Assembly (NCBI GenBank): GCA_900314985.1
Contig: OMXL01000013.1
Coordinates: forward strand, 48,642 to 112,641
Reading direction: 5' to 3'
Length of the DNA: 64,000 bases
Source: an uncultured Prevotellaceae bacterium
Lineage (GTDB): Bacteria > Bacteroidota > Bacteroidia > Bacteroidales > Bacteroidaceae
Shown here: one piece after another, positions 25,059 through 32,910 of the stretch
Position numbering within the stretch: position 1 is the stretch's first letter
How the letters are laid out: every line of letters starts with the position of its first letter
Translations under genes and position numbers: made by a program
The notes under the pieces: model-generated
Database searches by the model: none
What the model saw: only the letters and a program-made list of their open reading frames with translations
Told to the model about the DNA's origin: nothing

Positions 25059-25687
25059 TTCTTCCAATTTGCGGGGTCCTTACGCCACTCTTTCAATACT
25101 TCAAGATCAGCTGTCTTTATATAGCCTGTCTCAGCAGCCTGCTCCAGAACAGCATTATAGTCGCTCAGCGTAATGAGTTTAACACCAGCCTCACGGAAAG
25201 CCTCTTCGGCTACGGGGAAACCGTAGGTGAACGAAGCCACCATACCAATGACCTCTACACCATACTGACGCAGCGCCTCCACAGCCTTCAGACTGCTACC
25301 ACCGGTAGAAATCAGGTCTTCTACGACGATTACCTTGGCACCCTTTTTCAGTTCACCTTCTACCTGATTGCCCATACCATGATCCTTTGGCTTCGGACGA
25401 ACGTAGGCATAGGGAAGACCGAGTTCGTCAGCCACCAGTGCACCCTGTGCAATGGCACCGGTAGCCACACCTGCTACAGCCTCAGCCTCAGGGAAATTCT
25501 GCTGGATAGCGTGGCAGAGTTCAAGCTTAACAAATGAACGCACGTCGGCATAGCCTAATGTCTTACGGTTGTCAGTATAGATGGGTGAATGCCAACCGCT
25601 GGCCCATGTAAATGGCTCATTGGGTTGTAACTTGATGGCCTCGATATCCATCAACTTCTGTGCAAATTGTTTCTTGATCGTATCCAT
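25055..25687 (-). CDS. pyrE: Orotate phosphoribosyltransferase
   Basis: The 210-residue enzyme (start MDTIKKQFAQKLMDIEAIKL) contains the PRPP-binding motif VIVVEDLISTGGSS near residue 120 and the SGWHSPIYTDNR substrate segment. It makes OMP from orotate and PRPP in pyrimidine synthesis. An upstream extension of the frame crosses the -7 box and a heptad tract, so ATG at 25687 is the start. The leader is only about a dozen bases. First gene of the operon with the SRPBCC gene, argH and a lipoprotein gene. Confidence 0.95.
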   Translation of the reverse strand: MDTIKKQFAQKLMDIEAIKLQPNEPFTWASGWHSPIYTDNRKTLGYADVRSFVKLELCHAIQQNFPEAEAVAGVATGAIAQGALVADELGLPYAYVRPKPKDHGMGNQVEGELKKGAKVIVVEDLISTGGSSLKAVEALRQYGVEVIGMVASFTYGFPVAEEAFREAGVKLITLSDYNAVLEQAAETGYIKTADLEVLKEWRKDPANWKK

Positions 25688-25705
25688 TTCTCTACAATTT
25701 TGGCG

Positions 25706-25713
25706 CAAAGGTA
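25706..25713 (-). promoter_or_regulatory. -7 box TACCTTTG of pyrE
   Basis: This exact TAnnTTTG box is followed by GC, 19 bases before the pyrE ATG. A heptad tract starts nine bases upstream. Confidence 0.7.
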
Positions 25714-25721
25714 CGCTTTTT

Positions 25722-25753
25722 AATTGAGAATTGAGAATTGAGAATTGAGAATT
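25722..25753. repeat. Tandem heptads ATTGAGA upstream of pyrE
   Basis: About four units of AATTGAG occupy the expected -33/spacer region of the pyrE promoter. Confidence 0.8.
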
Positions 25754-25772
25754 TTTAATTGCGGCAGCAAAT

Positions 25773-25800
25773 TTTTCACTTTTCACTTTTCACTTTTCAC
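25773..25800. repeat. Tandem heptads TTTTCAC upstream of the thiamine operon
   Basis: Four exact TTTTCAC units end nine bases before the -7 box at 25810. Confidence 0.85.
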
Positions 25801-25809
25801 TTTTTTTAC

Positions 25810-25817
25810 TACCTTTG
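25810..25817 (+). promoter_or_regulatory. -7 box TACCTTTG of the thiamine operon
   Basis: This exact consensus box lies about 25 bases upstream of the TPP riboswitch, which would lie at the 5' end of the transcript. Confidence 0.7.
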
Positions 25818-25837
25818 CACCCGATTTAGCAAAGTGC

Positions 25838-25914
25838 TTGTCAAGGGGTGCTCACGGCTGTGGGCTGAGATGATACCCTCCAAACCTGATACGGATAATG
25901 CCGACGTAGGGATG
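25838..25914 (+). promoter_or_regulatory. TPP (THI-box) riboswitch
   Basis: It carries the conserved THI elements in order: AAGGGGTGC, CTGTGGGCTGAGATGATACC, ACCTGATACGGATAATGCC and CGTAGGGA. It precedes a TonB receptor, a PnuC-family transporter and thiamine pyrophosphokinase, exactly the set expected under TPP control. A stem formed by CCTTATT/AATAAGG just after it (25934-25961) covers the start region and probably acts as expression platform. Confidence 0.95.
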
Positions 25915-25969
25915 ATAGAGTAACTGAACAACCCCTTATTTCGTAGTATTAATAAATAAGGTAAAAGAA

Positions 25970-28243
25970 ATGAGATTGTTTTTCATGACGGCTCTGTTGG
26001 GCGTAGTGACTGCCCAAGCAGCCGAGGTGGACACACAACTGGACACGCTGAAGAGCGTGGAGTTGCAGAATGTACAGGTAGTAGCAACACGCGCTACCAA
26101 GAAGACGCCTGTAGCGTTTACAAACATGAGTCAGGAACAGCTGAAGGCTGTCAACTTCGGACAGGACATTCCCTATCTGTTGTCGTTGACCCCCAGCATC
26201 ACGATGACCAGCGATGCTGGTAACGGTATCGGCTATACCTCACTGCGTGTTCGTGGTACCGACCCCAGCCGAATTAACATTACTGCCAATGGCATTCCCA
26301 TGAACGACGCTGAGAGTGCCCAGCTCTACTGGGTTAACATGGGCGACTTCGCCAGCAGCGTACAGTCTATGCAGATTCAGCGTGGTGTAGGTACATCAAC
26401 CAACGGCTCTGGTGCCTTCGGTGCTACACTGAACATGCAGACAGAGAACATTGGCGTAAAGCCATTCATCGGTCTGGACCTGAGCGGTGGTAGCTACTAC
26501 AGCCATAAGCAGACGCTACGCTTCGGCACAGGACTGATTGGTGGTCATTGGGGCGTACAGGGTCGTCTGTCGAATATTGGTTCTAAGGGTTATCTGGAGC
26601 GTGCCTCTACTAAGTTGAACAGCTATTTCCTGCAGGCTGGCTACTTTGGTGACAACACCGTAGTGAAGTTCATCACCTTCAACGGTGTGGAAGAGACCTA
26701 CCACGCCTGGAACTACACATCAAAGTATGAACAGAGCCTCTATGGACGCCGCTACAACTCATGTGGTGAGTACTACGATGCCAACGGCAACACCCGCTAT
26801 TACGACAACCAGACAGACAACTACCATCAGCAGAACTATCAGCTGATATGGAACCAGCACCTGGCACATGGTCTGAGCCTCAACGCAGCCTTGCACTACA
26901 CCCGTGGCGACGGCTATTATGAGGAATACAAGCGCAAGCGCACCTTGTTTGAATATGACTTGGACAACGCCATGACATGGGCTAAGAGCGATCTGGTACG
27001 CCAGAAGAAGATGGCTAACGACTTCTATGGTGTCGTAGCCTCACTGTTCTACGACAACCAGAAGAACTTGCAGGCTACCTTCGGTGGTGGCTGGAACAAG
27101 TATGATGGCGACCACTTTGGACTGGTGAAGTGGGTAAAGAGTCCTGTCGATGCCCTCCTACCCGACCACAAATACTATGACAACAATGCCAAGAAGACAG
27201 ACTTCAACGTCTATGGTAAGGTAAGCTACGAGTTCCTGCGCGGACTGAGTGCTTTCGTTGACCTGCAGTATCGTCATCTGGGTATTAAGATGCATGGTCC
27301 TACGGACGAAATCAATTGGGACAACAACCAGCGCATCGTCTATGACATGGAAGAGACATACAACTTCTTCAATCCTAAGTTTGGACTGAACTACGACATC
27401 AATGCCCAGCATAAGGTTTACGCCTCGTATGCCATTGCTCACAAGGAGCCTACACGTAACAACTTTGAAAACAACATCAATGCAGAGTTGGAGATGCCCA
27501 AGTCTGAGCGTCTGAACGACTTGGAATTAGGTTACAAGTACCAGAGTCAGGTATTCACCGCAGGTGTCAACTTCTATTGGATGAAGTATAAGGACCAGTT
27601 CGTGCTGACTGGTGAGATTGACAAGATTGGCGAAGCCATCACTCGTAACGTACCCAAGAGCTACCGTCTTGGTATAGAACTGGAGGCAGCCGTCAAGCCC
27701 GTCAACTGGTTCCGTTGGGATGTAAATGCCACTTGGTCGAAGAACCGCGTAAAGGGTATCACCGTCAAGCTGACAGACAAGAGCATTGCCGACCTCGGCG
27801 AGCAGCCATTGGCTTTCTCACCCGACTGGATTGCCAACAACATCTTCACCTTCAACTATAAAGGTCTGAAGGCCAGCATCCAGAGCCAGTATGTAGGCGA
27901 GCAGTATATGACCAACACTGGTTTCAAGAGCTACCAGACTCTCGACGACAATGGTCAGCCCACAGACGTCAGCATGATGCTCGACAGTCACTTCACCACC
28001 AACATCGACCTGTCATACAACTTCAAGTTGCCTAAGTTCGGTGTGAAGGACATCACCATTGGCGTATCGCTCTACAACATCTTCTCTGCAGAGTACGACA
28101 ACAACGGTTGGGCAGCACCAGCATATACCAAGGATAATGGAAAGGTTATTGCTACGGGTTGCGACACCTCCGACCAGTATGAGGCTGGCTTCGCTCCCTC
28201 TGCGCCATTTAACATGATGGCTCACCTATCGATTAACTTTTAG
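25970..28243 (+). CDS. TonB-dependent outer-membrane receptor for thiamine
   Basis: This 757-residue protein has a short signal peptide (cleavage after AQA), a plug domain (VELQNVQVVATRATKKTPVAF, later LRVRGTDPSRINITANGIPM), and a 22-strand barrel ending in the aromatic terminal residue of outer-membrane barrels (LSINF). It is the first gene after the TPP riboswitch and is followed by pnuT and thiN, matching the OMR1-PnuT-Tnr3 operon described in Bacteroides. It probably imports thiamine compounds across the outer membrane, energised by TonB-ExbBD. Confidence 0.9.
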   Translation: MRLFFMTALLGVVTAQAAEVDTQLDTLKSVELQNVQVVATRATKKTPVAFTNMSQEQLKAVNFGQDIPYLLSLTPSITMTSDAGNGIGYTSLRVRGTDPSRINITANGIPMNDAESAQLYWVNMGDFASSVQSMQIQRGVGTSTNGSGAFGATLNMQTENIGVKPFIGLDLSGGSYYSHKQTLRFGTGLIGGHWGVQGRLSNIGSKGYLERASTKLNSYFLQAGYFGDNTVVKFITFNGVEETYHAWNYTSKYEQSLYGRRYNSCGEYYDANGNTRYYDNQTDNYHQQNYQLIWNQHLAHGLSLNAALHYTRGDGYYEEYKRKRTLFEYDLDNAMTWAKSDLVRQKKMANDFYGVVASLFYDNQKNLQATFGGGWNKYDGDHFGLVKWVKSPVDALLPDHKYYDNNAKKTDFNVYGKVSYEFLRGLSAFVDLQYRHLGIKMHGPTDEINWDNNQRIVYDMEETYNFFNPKFGLNYDINAQHKVYASYAIAHKEPTRNNFENNINAELEMPKSERLNDLELGYKYQSQVFTAGVNFYWMKYKDQFVLTGEIDKIGEAITRNVPKSYRLGIELEAAVKPVNWFRWDVNATWSKNRVKGITVKLTDKSIADLGEQPLAFSPDWIANNIFTFNYKGLKASIQSQYVGEQYMTNTGFKSYQTLDDNGQPTDVSMMLDSHFTTNIDLSYNFKLPKFGVKDITIGVSLYNIFSAEYDNNGWAAPAYTKDNGKVIATGCDTSDQYEAGFAPSAPFNMMAHLSINF

Positions 28244-28271
28244 TGGAAAGTGGAAGGTGGAAAGTGGAAAG
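28243..28271. repeat. Tandem heptads GTGGAAA
   Basis: About four units of GTGGAAA/GTGGAAG fill the short gap between the receptor and transporter genes and may provide the ribosome-binding purines. Confidence 0.7.
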
Positions 28272-28279
28272 AATAAAAG

Positions 28280-28894
28280 ATGACACTAGACTGGCTTGAC
28301 ATATTGACCACGATACTCGGCCTGATTTATATCTGGCTGGAGTATCGTGCTCATATTGCCCTCTGGGTGGTAGGTATTATCATGCCAGCACTCGACGTGA
28401 TTCTCTATTGGAACCACGGACTGTATGGTGACGCGGGTATGGCATGCTACTATACGCTAGCTGCAGTCTACGGACTCATCATGTGGAGCCTCTCCCCCAA
28501 CCCCTCCCCAAGTAGGGAGGGGAGTGGCGAGCATGAAGTCTCCTCTACTGTGAGCGAGCTCCCCATTACCCACATGCCCCTCGGCAAGTATCTGCCCGCC
28601 ACACTGTTCTTCTTTGCGGCATGGGGCGCTACCTACTACGTACTCATCACGTGGACCAACTCTACCGTTCCCCTACTCGACTCCTTCACCAATGCCCTGT
28701 CGTTTGTCGGCATGTGGGCGTTGGCACGCAAATATATCGAGCAGTGGTTCTTCTGGATTGTTGTTGATGTGGTCTGCTGTGTGCTCTACGTACAGAAAGG
28801 CATTCCCTTCAAGGCTGGTCTCTACGGACTCTATGTCGTCATCGCTATAGCAGGATATTTCAAATGGAAAAAACTTTCGACGCAGTCATCATAG
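28280..28894 (+). CDS. pnuT: PnuT-type thiamine transporter (PnuC family)
   Basis: This 204-residue inner-membrane protein has about six to seven helices. The PnuC-family pattern YWNHGLYGDAGMACYYTLAAVYG is followed by LPITHMPLGKYLPA and the C-terminal FIVVDVVCCVLYVQKG. It faces the thiamine receptor upstream and thiN downstream, so it is expected to carry thiamine by facilitated diffusion, with ThiN trapping it as TPP. The cytoplasmic loop contains an in-frame GC-rich palindrome (28487-28528) coding SLSPNPSPSREGSGE. The end overlaps thiN by 31 bases. Confidence 0.9.
   Translation: MTLDWLDILTTILGLIYIWLEYRAHIALWVVGIIMPALDVILYWNHGLYGDAGMACYYTLAAVYGLIMWSLSPNPSPSREGSGEHEVSSTVSELPITHMPLGKYLPATLFFFAAWGATYYVLITWTNSTVPLLDSFTNALSFVGMWALARKYIEQWFFWIVVDVVCCVLYVQKGIPFKAGLYGLYVVIAIAGYFKWKKLSTQSS
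28487..28528. repeat. GC-rich palindrome embedded in frame in pnuT
   Basis: It has an AGCCTCTCCCCCAACCCCTC arm, then CCCCAAGTAGGGAGGGGAG. It belongs to the same family as the elements in the methyltransferase, thiN, ribD and prmC genes, in the reverse orientation relative to those in thiN and prmC. Confidence 0.75.
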
Positions 28895-29478
28895 CCAACG
28901 GAGCGTTTCCCACTCACGCCGTACCGTTAGACATTCTGCACCACGCAGCACATCTTATTGCATGCGATGGAGCCATTGCCCCCCTCCTTTTGGAGGGGCT
29001 GGGAGAGGCTGTCATTATCGGCGACGGTGATAGCGTGCCTGCAGAGTTCCGTGACCGTCTTATCCAGATTGACGAGCAGGACGATAACGACCAGACGAAA
29101 GCCACGCGCTACTGTGTGGAGCATGGTTGGAAACGTATTGCCTACCTCGGCAGCACGGGTAAGCGTGAAGACCACACCTTAGGCAATATCTCGCTCCTGA
29201 TGCGCTACTACCGTGAATGGGGCGTTGAGGGCACCATGTTTACCGACTACGGTTTCTTCACCCCTGCCTACGGCAACCGCACATTCAATACTATGAAAGG
29301 CCAGCAGATCAGCGTCTTCAACTTTGGCTGTCATCTGCTCACCTCCGAAGGTCTCCGTTGGGATGCCTACAATTTCTCAGAGTGGTGGCAAGGCACCCTC
29401 AACGAAGCCCTCGGTGACACCTTCTCCATCCATGCTGATGGCTACTATCTCGTTTACCAGACCTACGAGGCGAAATAA
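28864..29478 (+). CDS. thiN: Thiamine pyrophosphokinase
   Basis: This 204-residue enzyme transfers pyrophosphate from ATP to thiamine, giving TPP. Conserved segments are LIACDGA near residue 35, IIGDGDSVP near 57, and DQTKATRYCVEHGW, GSTGKREDHTLGN in the middle. It overlaps pnuT and completes the receptor-transporter-kinase pathway. The stretch between ACDGA and GDGDS (APLLLEGLGEA) is encoded by a GC-rich palindrome of the family seen elsewhere in the window. A terminator follows at once. Confidence 0.93.
   Translation: MEKTFDAVIIANGAFPTHAVPLDILHHAAHLIACDGAIAPLLLEGLGEAVIIGDGDSVPAEFRDRLIQIDEQDDNDQTKATRYCVEHGWKRIAYLGSTGKREDHTLGNISLLMRYYREWGVEGTMFTDYGFFTPAYGNRTFNTMKGQQISVFNFGCHLLTSEGLRWDAYNFSEWWQGTLNEALGDTFSIHADGYYLVYQTYEAK
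28979..29010. repeat. GC-rich palindrome embedded in frame in thiN
   Basis: CCCCTCCTTTTGGAGGGG is followed by CTGGGAGAGGCT, matching the core-plus-arm layout of the other copies. Confidence 0.75.
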
Positions 29479-29479
29479 T

Positions 29480-29505
29480 ACGACCTTTTTAGGTCGTTTT
29501 TTCAT
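29480..29505 (+). terminator. Thiamine operon terminator
   Basis: The arms ACGACCT/AGGTCGT enclose a T-rich loop and are followed by T6, right after the thiN stop. Confidence 0.8.
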
Positions 29506-29520
29506 TGCAGAAGCAAATTC

Positions 29521-29548
29521 TTCACTTTTCACTTTTCACTTTTCACTT
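29521..29548. repeat. Tandem heptads TTTTCAC upstream of argS
   Basis: Nearly four units end about eight bases before the argS -7 box. Confidence 0.8.
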
Positions 29549-29555
29549 TTTTTTG

Positions 29556-29563
29556 TACCTTTG
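29556..29563 (+). promoter_or_regulatory. -7 box TACCTTTG of argS
   Basis: This exact consensus box lies 21 bases before the argS start. Confidence 0.7.
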
Positions 29564-29584
29564 CAACCTGATTATTAAATAGGT

Positions 29585-31369
29585 ATGAAGATAGAAGAAC
29601 AGATACAGCAGGCCGCGATGGCCGCAGTGAAGGCACTGTATGGACAGGACGTGCCTGAGAAGATGGTGCAGCTGCAGAAGACGCGCAGCGAGTTTGAGGG
29701 TAGTCTGACCCTCGTGGTGTTCCCCTTTGTCAAGATGGCCCGCAAGAGTCCTGAACAGACTGGTCAGGAGATTGGCCAGTATCTGGTCGACAACTGCGAC
29801 GCTGTCAGCAAGTTCAATGTGGTGAAGGGTTTTCTGAACCTGAGCATTGGCGATGCTGCCTGGCTCAACATGCTGGCAGACATCGATAAGGACGACCACT
29901 ACGGCGAAAAACTCGCTGACGAGAGTTCACCTCTCGTCATGATCGAGTACTCTTCGCCCAACACCAACAAGCCTCTGCACCTCGGCCACGTGCGTAACAA
30001 CCTGCTGGGTTGGTCGCTGGCTCAGATTATGCAGGCCAACGGCAACAAGGTGGTGAAGACCAACATCGTCAACGACCGCGGTATTCATATCTGTAAATCT
30101 ATGCTCGCCTGGCTGAAGTACGGCAATGGCGAGACCCCCGAGACCTCTGGCAAGAAGGGCGACCACCTCATTGGCGACTACTATGTAGCCTTCGACAAGC
30201 ACTACCGCGAGGAGATTAAGGAACTCGTGGCACAGGGTATGGACGAGGAGAAGGCCAAGCAGGAGGCTCCACTCATCAAGGAGGCTCACGAGATGCTCGT
30301 AAAATGGGAGAATAACGATCCTGAGGTTCGCGCTCTGTGGGAGAAGATGAACAACTGGGTATATGCCGGTTTCGACGAGACCTACAAGAAGATGGGCGTC
30401 GGCTTCGATAAGATATACTACGAATCACAGACCTACCTCAAGGGTAAGGCCAAGGTAGAAGAAGGACTCGCCAAGGGTCTCTTCGAGCGTCACGAGGACA
30501 ACTCGGTATGGGCCGACCTGACCAACGAGGGTCTGGACCAGAAGCTCTTGCTCCGTAGTGACGGCACCTCTGTCTATATGACACAGGACATCGGTACTGC
30601 CGAGATGCGTTTCCAAGACTACCCCATCGACAAGATGATCTACGTCGTTGGTAACGAACAGAACTACCACTTCCAGGTGCTCTCTATCCTGCTCGACCGT
30701 CTGGGCTTCAAGTGGGGTAAGGAGTTGGTACACTTCTCTTACGGTATGGTAGAGTTGCCTAACGGTAAGATGAAGAGCCGTGAGGGTACCGTAGTTGATG
30801 CCGACGACCTGATGGAACTGATGGTAGAGGATGCCTACAAGACCTCTATGGAACTGGGCAAGTTTGACGATATGACCGAGGAAGAGCGTCGCGAGATTGC
30901 CCGCATCGTGGGTATGGGTGCCCTGAAGTACTTCATCCTGAAGGTGGACGCTCGCAAGAACATGCTGTTCAACCCCGAGGAGTCTATCGACTTCAACGGC
31001 AACACAGGTCCCTTCATCCAGTACACCTACGCTCGTATCCGCAGTATTTTGAGAAAAGCAGAGAATCTCAATTCTCAATTCTCAATTCTCAATTCTCAAT
31101 TGGCCGACAAGGAAGTCGAGCTCATCCAGAAGATGAGCGAGTATGGTGCTGCCGTAGAGCAGGCCGGCAAGGACTACTCGCCCTCAGGCATTGCCAACTA
31201 CTGTTACGAGCTGACGAAGGTGTTCAACCAGTTCTACCACGACTTCTCTATCCTCAACGAGCCCGACGAGCAGAAGAAGGCCATCCGCCTGATGCTGGCC
31301 AAGAACGTCGCCAAGATCATCAAGAACGCTATGGCGCTGCTCGGCATCGAAGTGCCTGAGAGAATGTAA
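29585..31369 (+). CDS. argS: Arginyl-tRNA synthetase
   Basis: This 594-residue class I synthetase has the N-terminal Add-1 domain, then the HIGH-type SSPNTNKPLHLGHVRNNLLG near residue 122, the catalytic-domain segment VGNEQNYHFQVLSILLDRLG, and MKSREGTVVDADDL as the KMSKS-like region near 397. The C-terminal anticodon-binding helical domain ends VPERM. An in-frame tract of five CTCAATT heptads (31067-31101) adds a QFSILNSQL stretch between the catalytic and anticodon-binding domains. A unit gain or loss there would shift the frame of this essential gene. Confidence 0.96.
   Translation: MKIEEQIQQAAMAAVKALYGQDVPEKMVQLQKTRSEFEGSLTLVVFPFVKMARKSPEQTGQEIGQYLVDNCDAVSKFNVVKGFLNLSIGDAAWLNMLADIDKDDHYGEKLADESSPLVMIEYSSPNTNKPLHLGHVRNNLLGWSLAQIMQANGNKVVKTNIVNDRGIHICKSMLAWLKYGNGETPETSGKKGDHLIGDYYVAFDKHYREEIKELVAQGMDEEKAKQEAPLIKEAHEMLVKWENNDPEVRALWEKMNNWVYAGFDETYKKMGVGFDKIYYESQTYLKGKAKVEEGLAKGLFERHEDNSVWADLTNEGLDQKLLLRSDGTSVYMTQDIGTAEMRFQDYPIDKMIYVVGNEQNYHFQVLSILLDRLGFKWGKELVHFSYGMVELPNGKMKSREGTVVDADDLMELMVEDAYKTSMELGKFDDMTEEERREIARIVGMGALKYFILKVDARKNMLFNPEESIDFNGNTGPFIQYTYARIRSILRKAENLNSQFSILNSQLADKEVELIQKMSEYGAAVEQAGKDYSPSGIANYCYELTKVFNQFYHDFSILNEPDEQKKAIRLMLAKNVAKIIKNAMALLGIEVPERM
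31067..31101. repeat. Heptad tract CTCAATT inside argS
   Basis: Five perfect seven-base units lie in the coding sequence. They share the sequence of the ATTGAGA promoter tracts, read on the other strand. Confidence 0.9.
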
Positions 31370-31370
31370 A

Positions 31371-31385
31371 AGCCTCCCCCCAACG
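31371..31385. repeat. Partial GC-rich element after argS
   Basis: AGCCTCCCCCCAAC is a partial arm of the palindromic family, directly after the argS stop. Confidence 0.4.
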
Positions 31386-31403
31386 GATAATGGTTATTGG
31401 TTA

Positions 31404-31865
31404 ATGGTTCAGAACCCTCCCGACTATAGACACGACACCGTCCTGCCCCTACCTCTGGATGTTAGGGCAGATGCGTGGGCCGTGGATGCTGCTTGCAGCG
31501 GCAATCCAGGACCCATGGAGTATCAGGCTATTGACCTGCAGACTGGTGCCCGCGTATTCCATTTCGGTCCTATGAAGGGAACGAACAATATCGGAGAGTT
31601 TCTGGCTATTGTCCATGCCCTGGCATTGATGCAGCAGCAAGGACTGCACGACAAGGCTATCTATAGCGACTCGTACAACGCTATTCTGTGGGTCAACAAG
31701 CGTAAATGTAAGACAAAATTAGAGCGCACCCCTGAGACGGAGCCGCTCTATCAGATTATTCTGCGCGCCGAGCGTTGGCTAAACACACATACATGGCGCA
31801 ATCCCATCATCAAATGGGAGACCCAGAAATGGGGCGAAGTGCCTGCCGACTTCGGTAGGAAGTAA
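31404..31865 (+). CDS. Ribonuclease HI-like protein, 153 aa
   Basis: The RNase H fold is shown by VDAACSGNPGPMEYQAID (first acidic residue, followed by the GNPGP turn), NNIGEFLAIVHAL (catalytic Glu) and IYSDSYNAILWVNK (second Asp). It should hydrolyse the RNA strand of RNA-DNA hybrids. The N-terminal ~25 residues before the fold are short and lack a hybrid-binding domain. An ATG at 31404 within a TTAATGG repeat is used. Convergent with ribD over a GC-rich hairpin. Confidence 0.85.
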   Translation: MVQNPPDYRHDTVLPLPLDVRADAWAVDAACSGNPGPMEYQAIDLQTGARVFHFGPMKGTNNIGEFLAIVHALALMQQQGLHDKAIYSDSYNAILWVNKRKCKTKLERTPETEPLYQIILRAERWLNTHTWRNPIIKWETQKWGEVPADFGRK

Positions 31866-31866
31866 G

Positions 31867-31902
31867 AGCCTACCCCAAACCCCTCCCAAAAAGGAGGGGC
31901 TT
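31867..31902. terminator. GC-rich palindrome between convergent genes
   Basis: AGCCTACCCCAAACCCCTCC and AAAAAGGAGGGGCTTTCT form the same element type as those inside genes, but here intergenic, between the RNase H-like stop and the ribD stop. It is placed as a bidirectional terminator. Confidence 0.65.
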
Positions 31903-31903
31903 T

Positions 31904-32857
31904 CTATTCAAGGGCCTTGATATACCTCTTTATATTATTGCCATCATAGTCTGCCGAAGACAGCAGGGTGACGTTGGCAGGAACCTGCGGTGCACGTGTG
32001 CCGTCACTGACGGTGACAGTGCCTGTCTCTACACGAATCTCATCCCACAGACCTGCCTCGATGAACGACTCGTGCGTCTGACGACCACCCTCGACAATGA
32101 GCGACTGGATGCCCTGCTGATAGAGGTCGTCAATCTGTTGCTGCAGCGGACGCTGATGCGTCAGCACAACGCGTTTGGGATTGGGCCCATACCAATGACG
32201 CACCGTCAACTGCGGATGCTCTCTGGCATCGGTGGTATGACCCACCAGGATGGCATCCTCCTCAGCACGTAACTGATGGCTCAGCATCTGTGTCTGTTCG
32301 TTGCTAATCTGCAACGCCTTGCCATGGTCATCGATAAAACCGTTGGCCGTCTGTGCCCACTTCAGGATGATATACGGACGATGCTTCGAGTGATAGGTAA
32401 AGAAGCGGCGGTTCAGCCACTGGCACTCCTTCTCCAGCACACCCACCGTTACCTCAATGCCAGCCTTGCGCAGCTTCTCGATACCCCTACCCTGCACCTC
32501 TGCAAACGGGTCGATGGTACCTACCACCACGCGCTTCACACCTTTCTTTATAATAAGGTCAGCACAAGGCGGTGTCTTGCCATAGTGCGAGCACGGCTCC
32601 AGACTGACATAGATGGTGGCTTCCTTCAACAGTGGCTCATCCTCCGGACGCACAGAGGCAAAGGCATTGACCTCTGCATGACCCTGTCCACAGCGCACAT
32701 GGTAGCCTTCGCCGATAATCCTCCAACTCCCCCTCCCTTTGGAGGGGGCTGGGGGGAGGCTAATCACCGCACCTACCATTGGATTCGGTCGTGCGCCCTG
32801 TATTCCATTCGCTGCCAACTGTAGGCAACGCTGCATATATTTTTCATCAACGCTCAT
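31904..32857 (-). CDS. ribD: Riboflavin biosynthesis deaminase/reductase
   Basis: The N-terminal deaminase domain has HAEVNAFA and the zinc ligands PCSHYGKTPPC; the C-terminal reductase domain starts RRFFTYHSKHRPYIILKWAQT. It performs two steps of riboflavin synthesis: pyrimidine deamination, then side-chain reduction. Start MSVDEKYMQRCLQLAANG at 32857 is preferred over upstream codons in the heptad tract. Between GAVI and RIIGEGYHV, where the family normally has only a few residues, a GC-rich palindrome inserts SLPPAPSKGRGSW. The reductase C-terminus is somewhat short (317 residues in total). Confidence 0.92.
   Translation of the reverse strand: MSVDEKYMQRCLQLAANGIQGARPNPMVGAVISLPPAPSKGRGSWRIIGEGYHVRCGQGHAEVNAFASVRPEDEPLLKEATIYVSLEPCSHYGKTPPCADLIIKKGVKRVVVGTIDPFAEVQGRGIEKLRKAGIEVTVGVLEKECQWLNRRFFTYHSKHRPYIILKWAQTANGFIDDHGKALQISNEQTQMLSHQLRAEEDAILVGHTTDAREHPQLTVRHWYGPNPKRVVLTHQRPLQQQIDDLYQQGIQSLIVEGGRQTHESFIEAGLWDEIRVETGTVTVSDGTRAPQVPANVTLLSSADYDGNNIKRYIKALE
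32727..32762. repeat. GC-rich palindrome embedded in frame in ribD
   Basis: CTCCCCCTCCCTTTGGAGGG is followed by GGCTGGGGGGAGGCT. Its core and arm are nearly identical to the prmC copy. Confidence 0.85.
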
Positions 32858-32861
32858 ATAT

Positions 32862-32889
32862 TTTTCACTTTTCACTTTTCACTTTTCAC
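32862..32889. repeat. Tandem heptads TTTTCAC upstream of prmC
   Basis: Four units lie between the ribD start and the prmC -7 box. Confidence 0.8.
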
Positions 32890-32898
32890 TTTTCTTCG

Positions 32899-32906
32899 TA
32901 CCTTTG
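32899..32906 (+). promoter_or_regulatory. -7 box TACCTTTG of prmC
   Basis: This exact consensus box has its last base only five bases before the ATG at 32911, which suggests a leaderless mRNA. Confidence 0.65.
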
Positions 32907-32910
32907 CAGT

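Noticed and set aside
32779-32910. N-terminal extension of PrmC
   Set aside because: It spans the divergent ribD start, the heptad tract and the promoter box; family members start at MNYNELW-like sequence.
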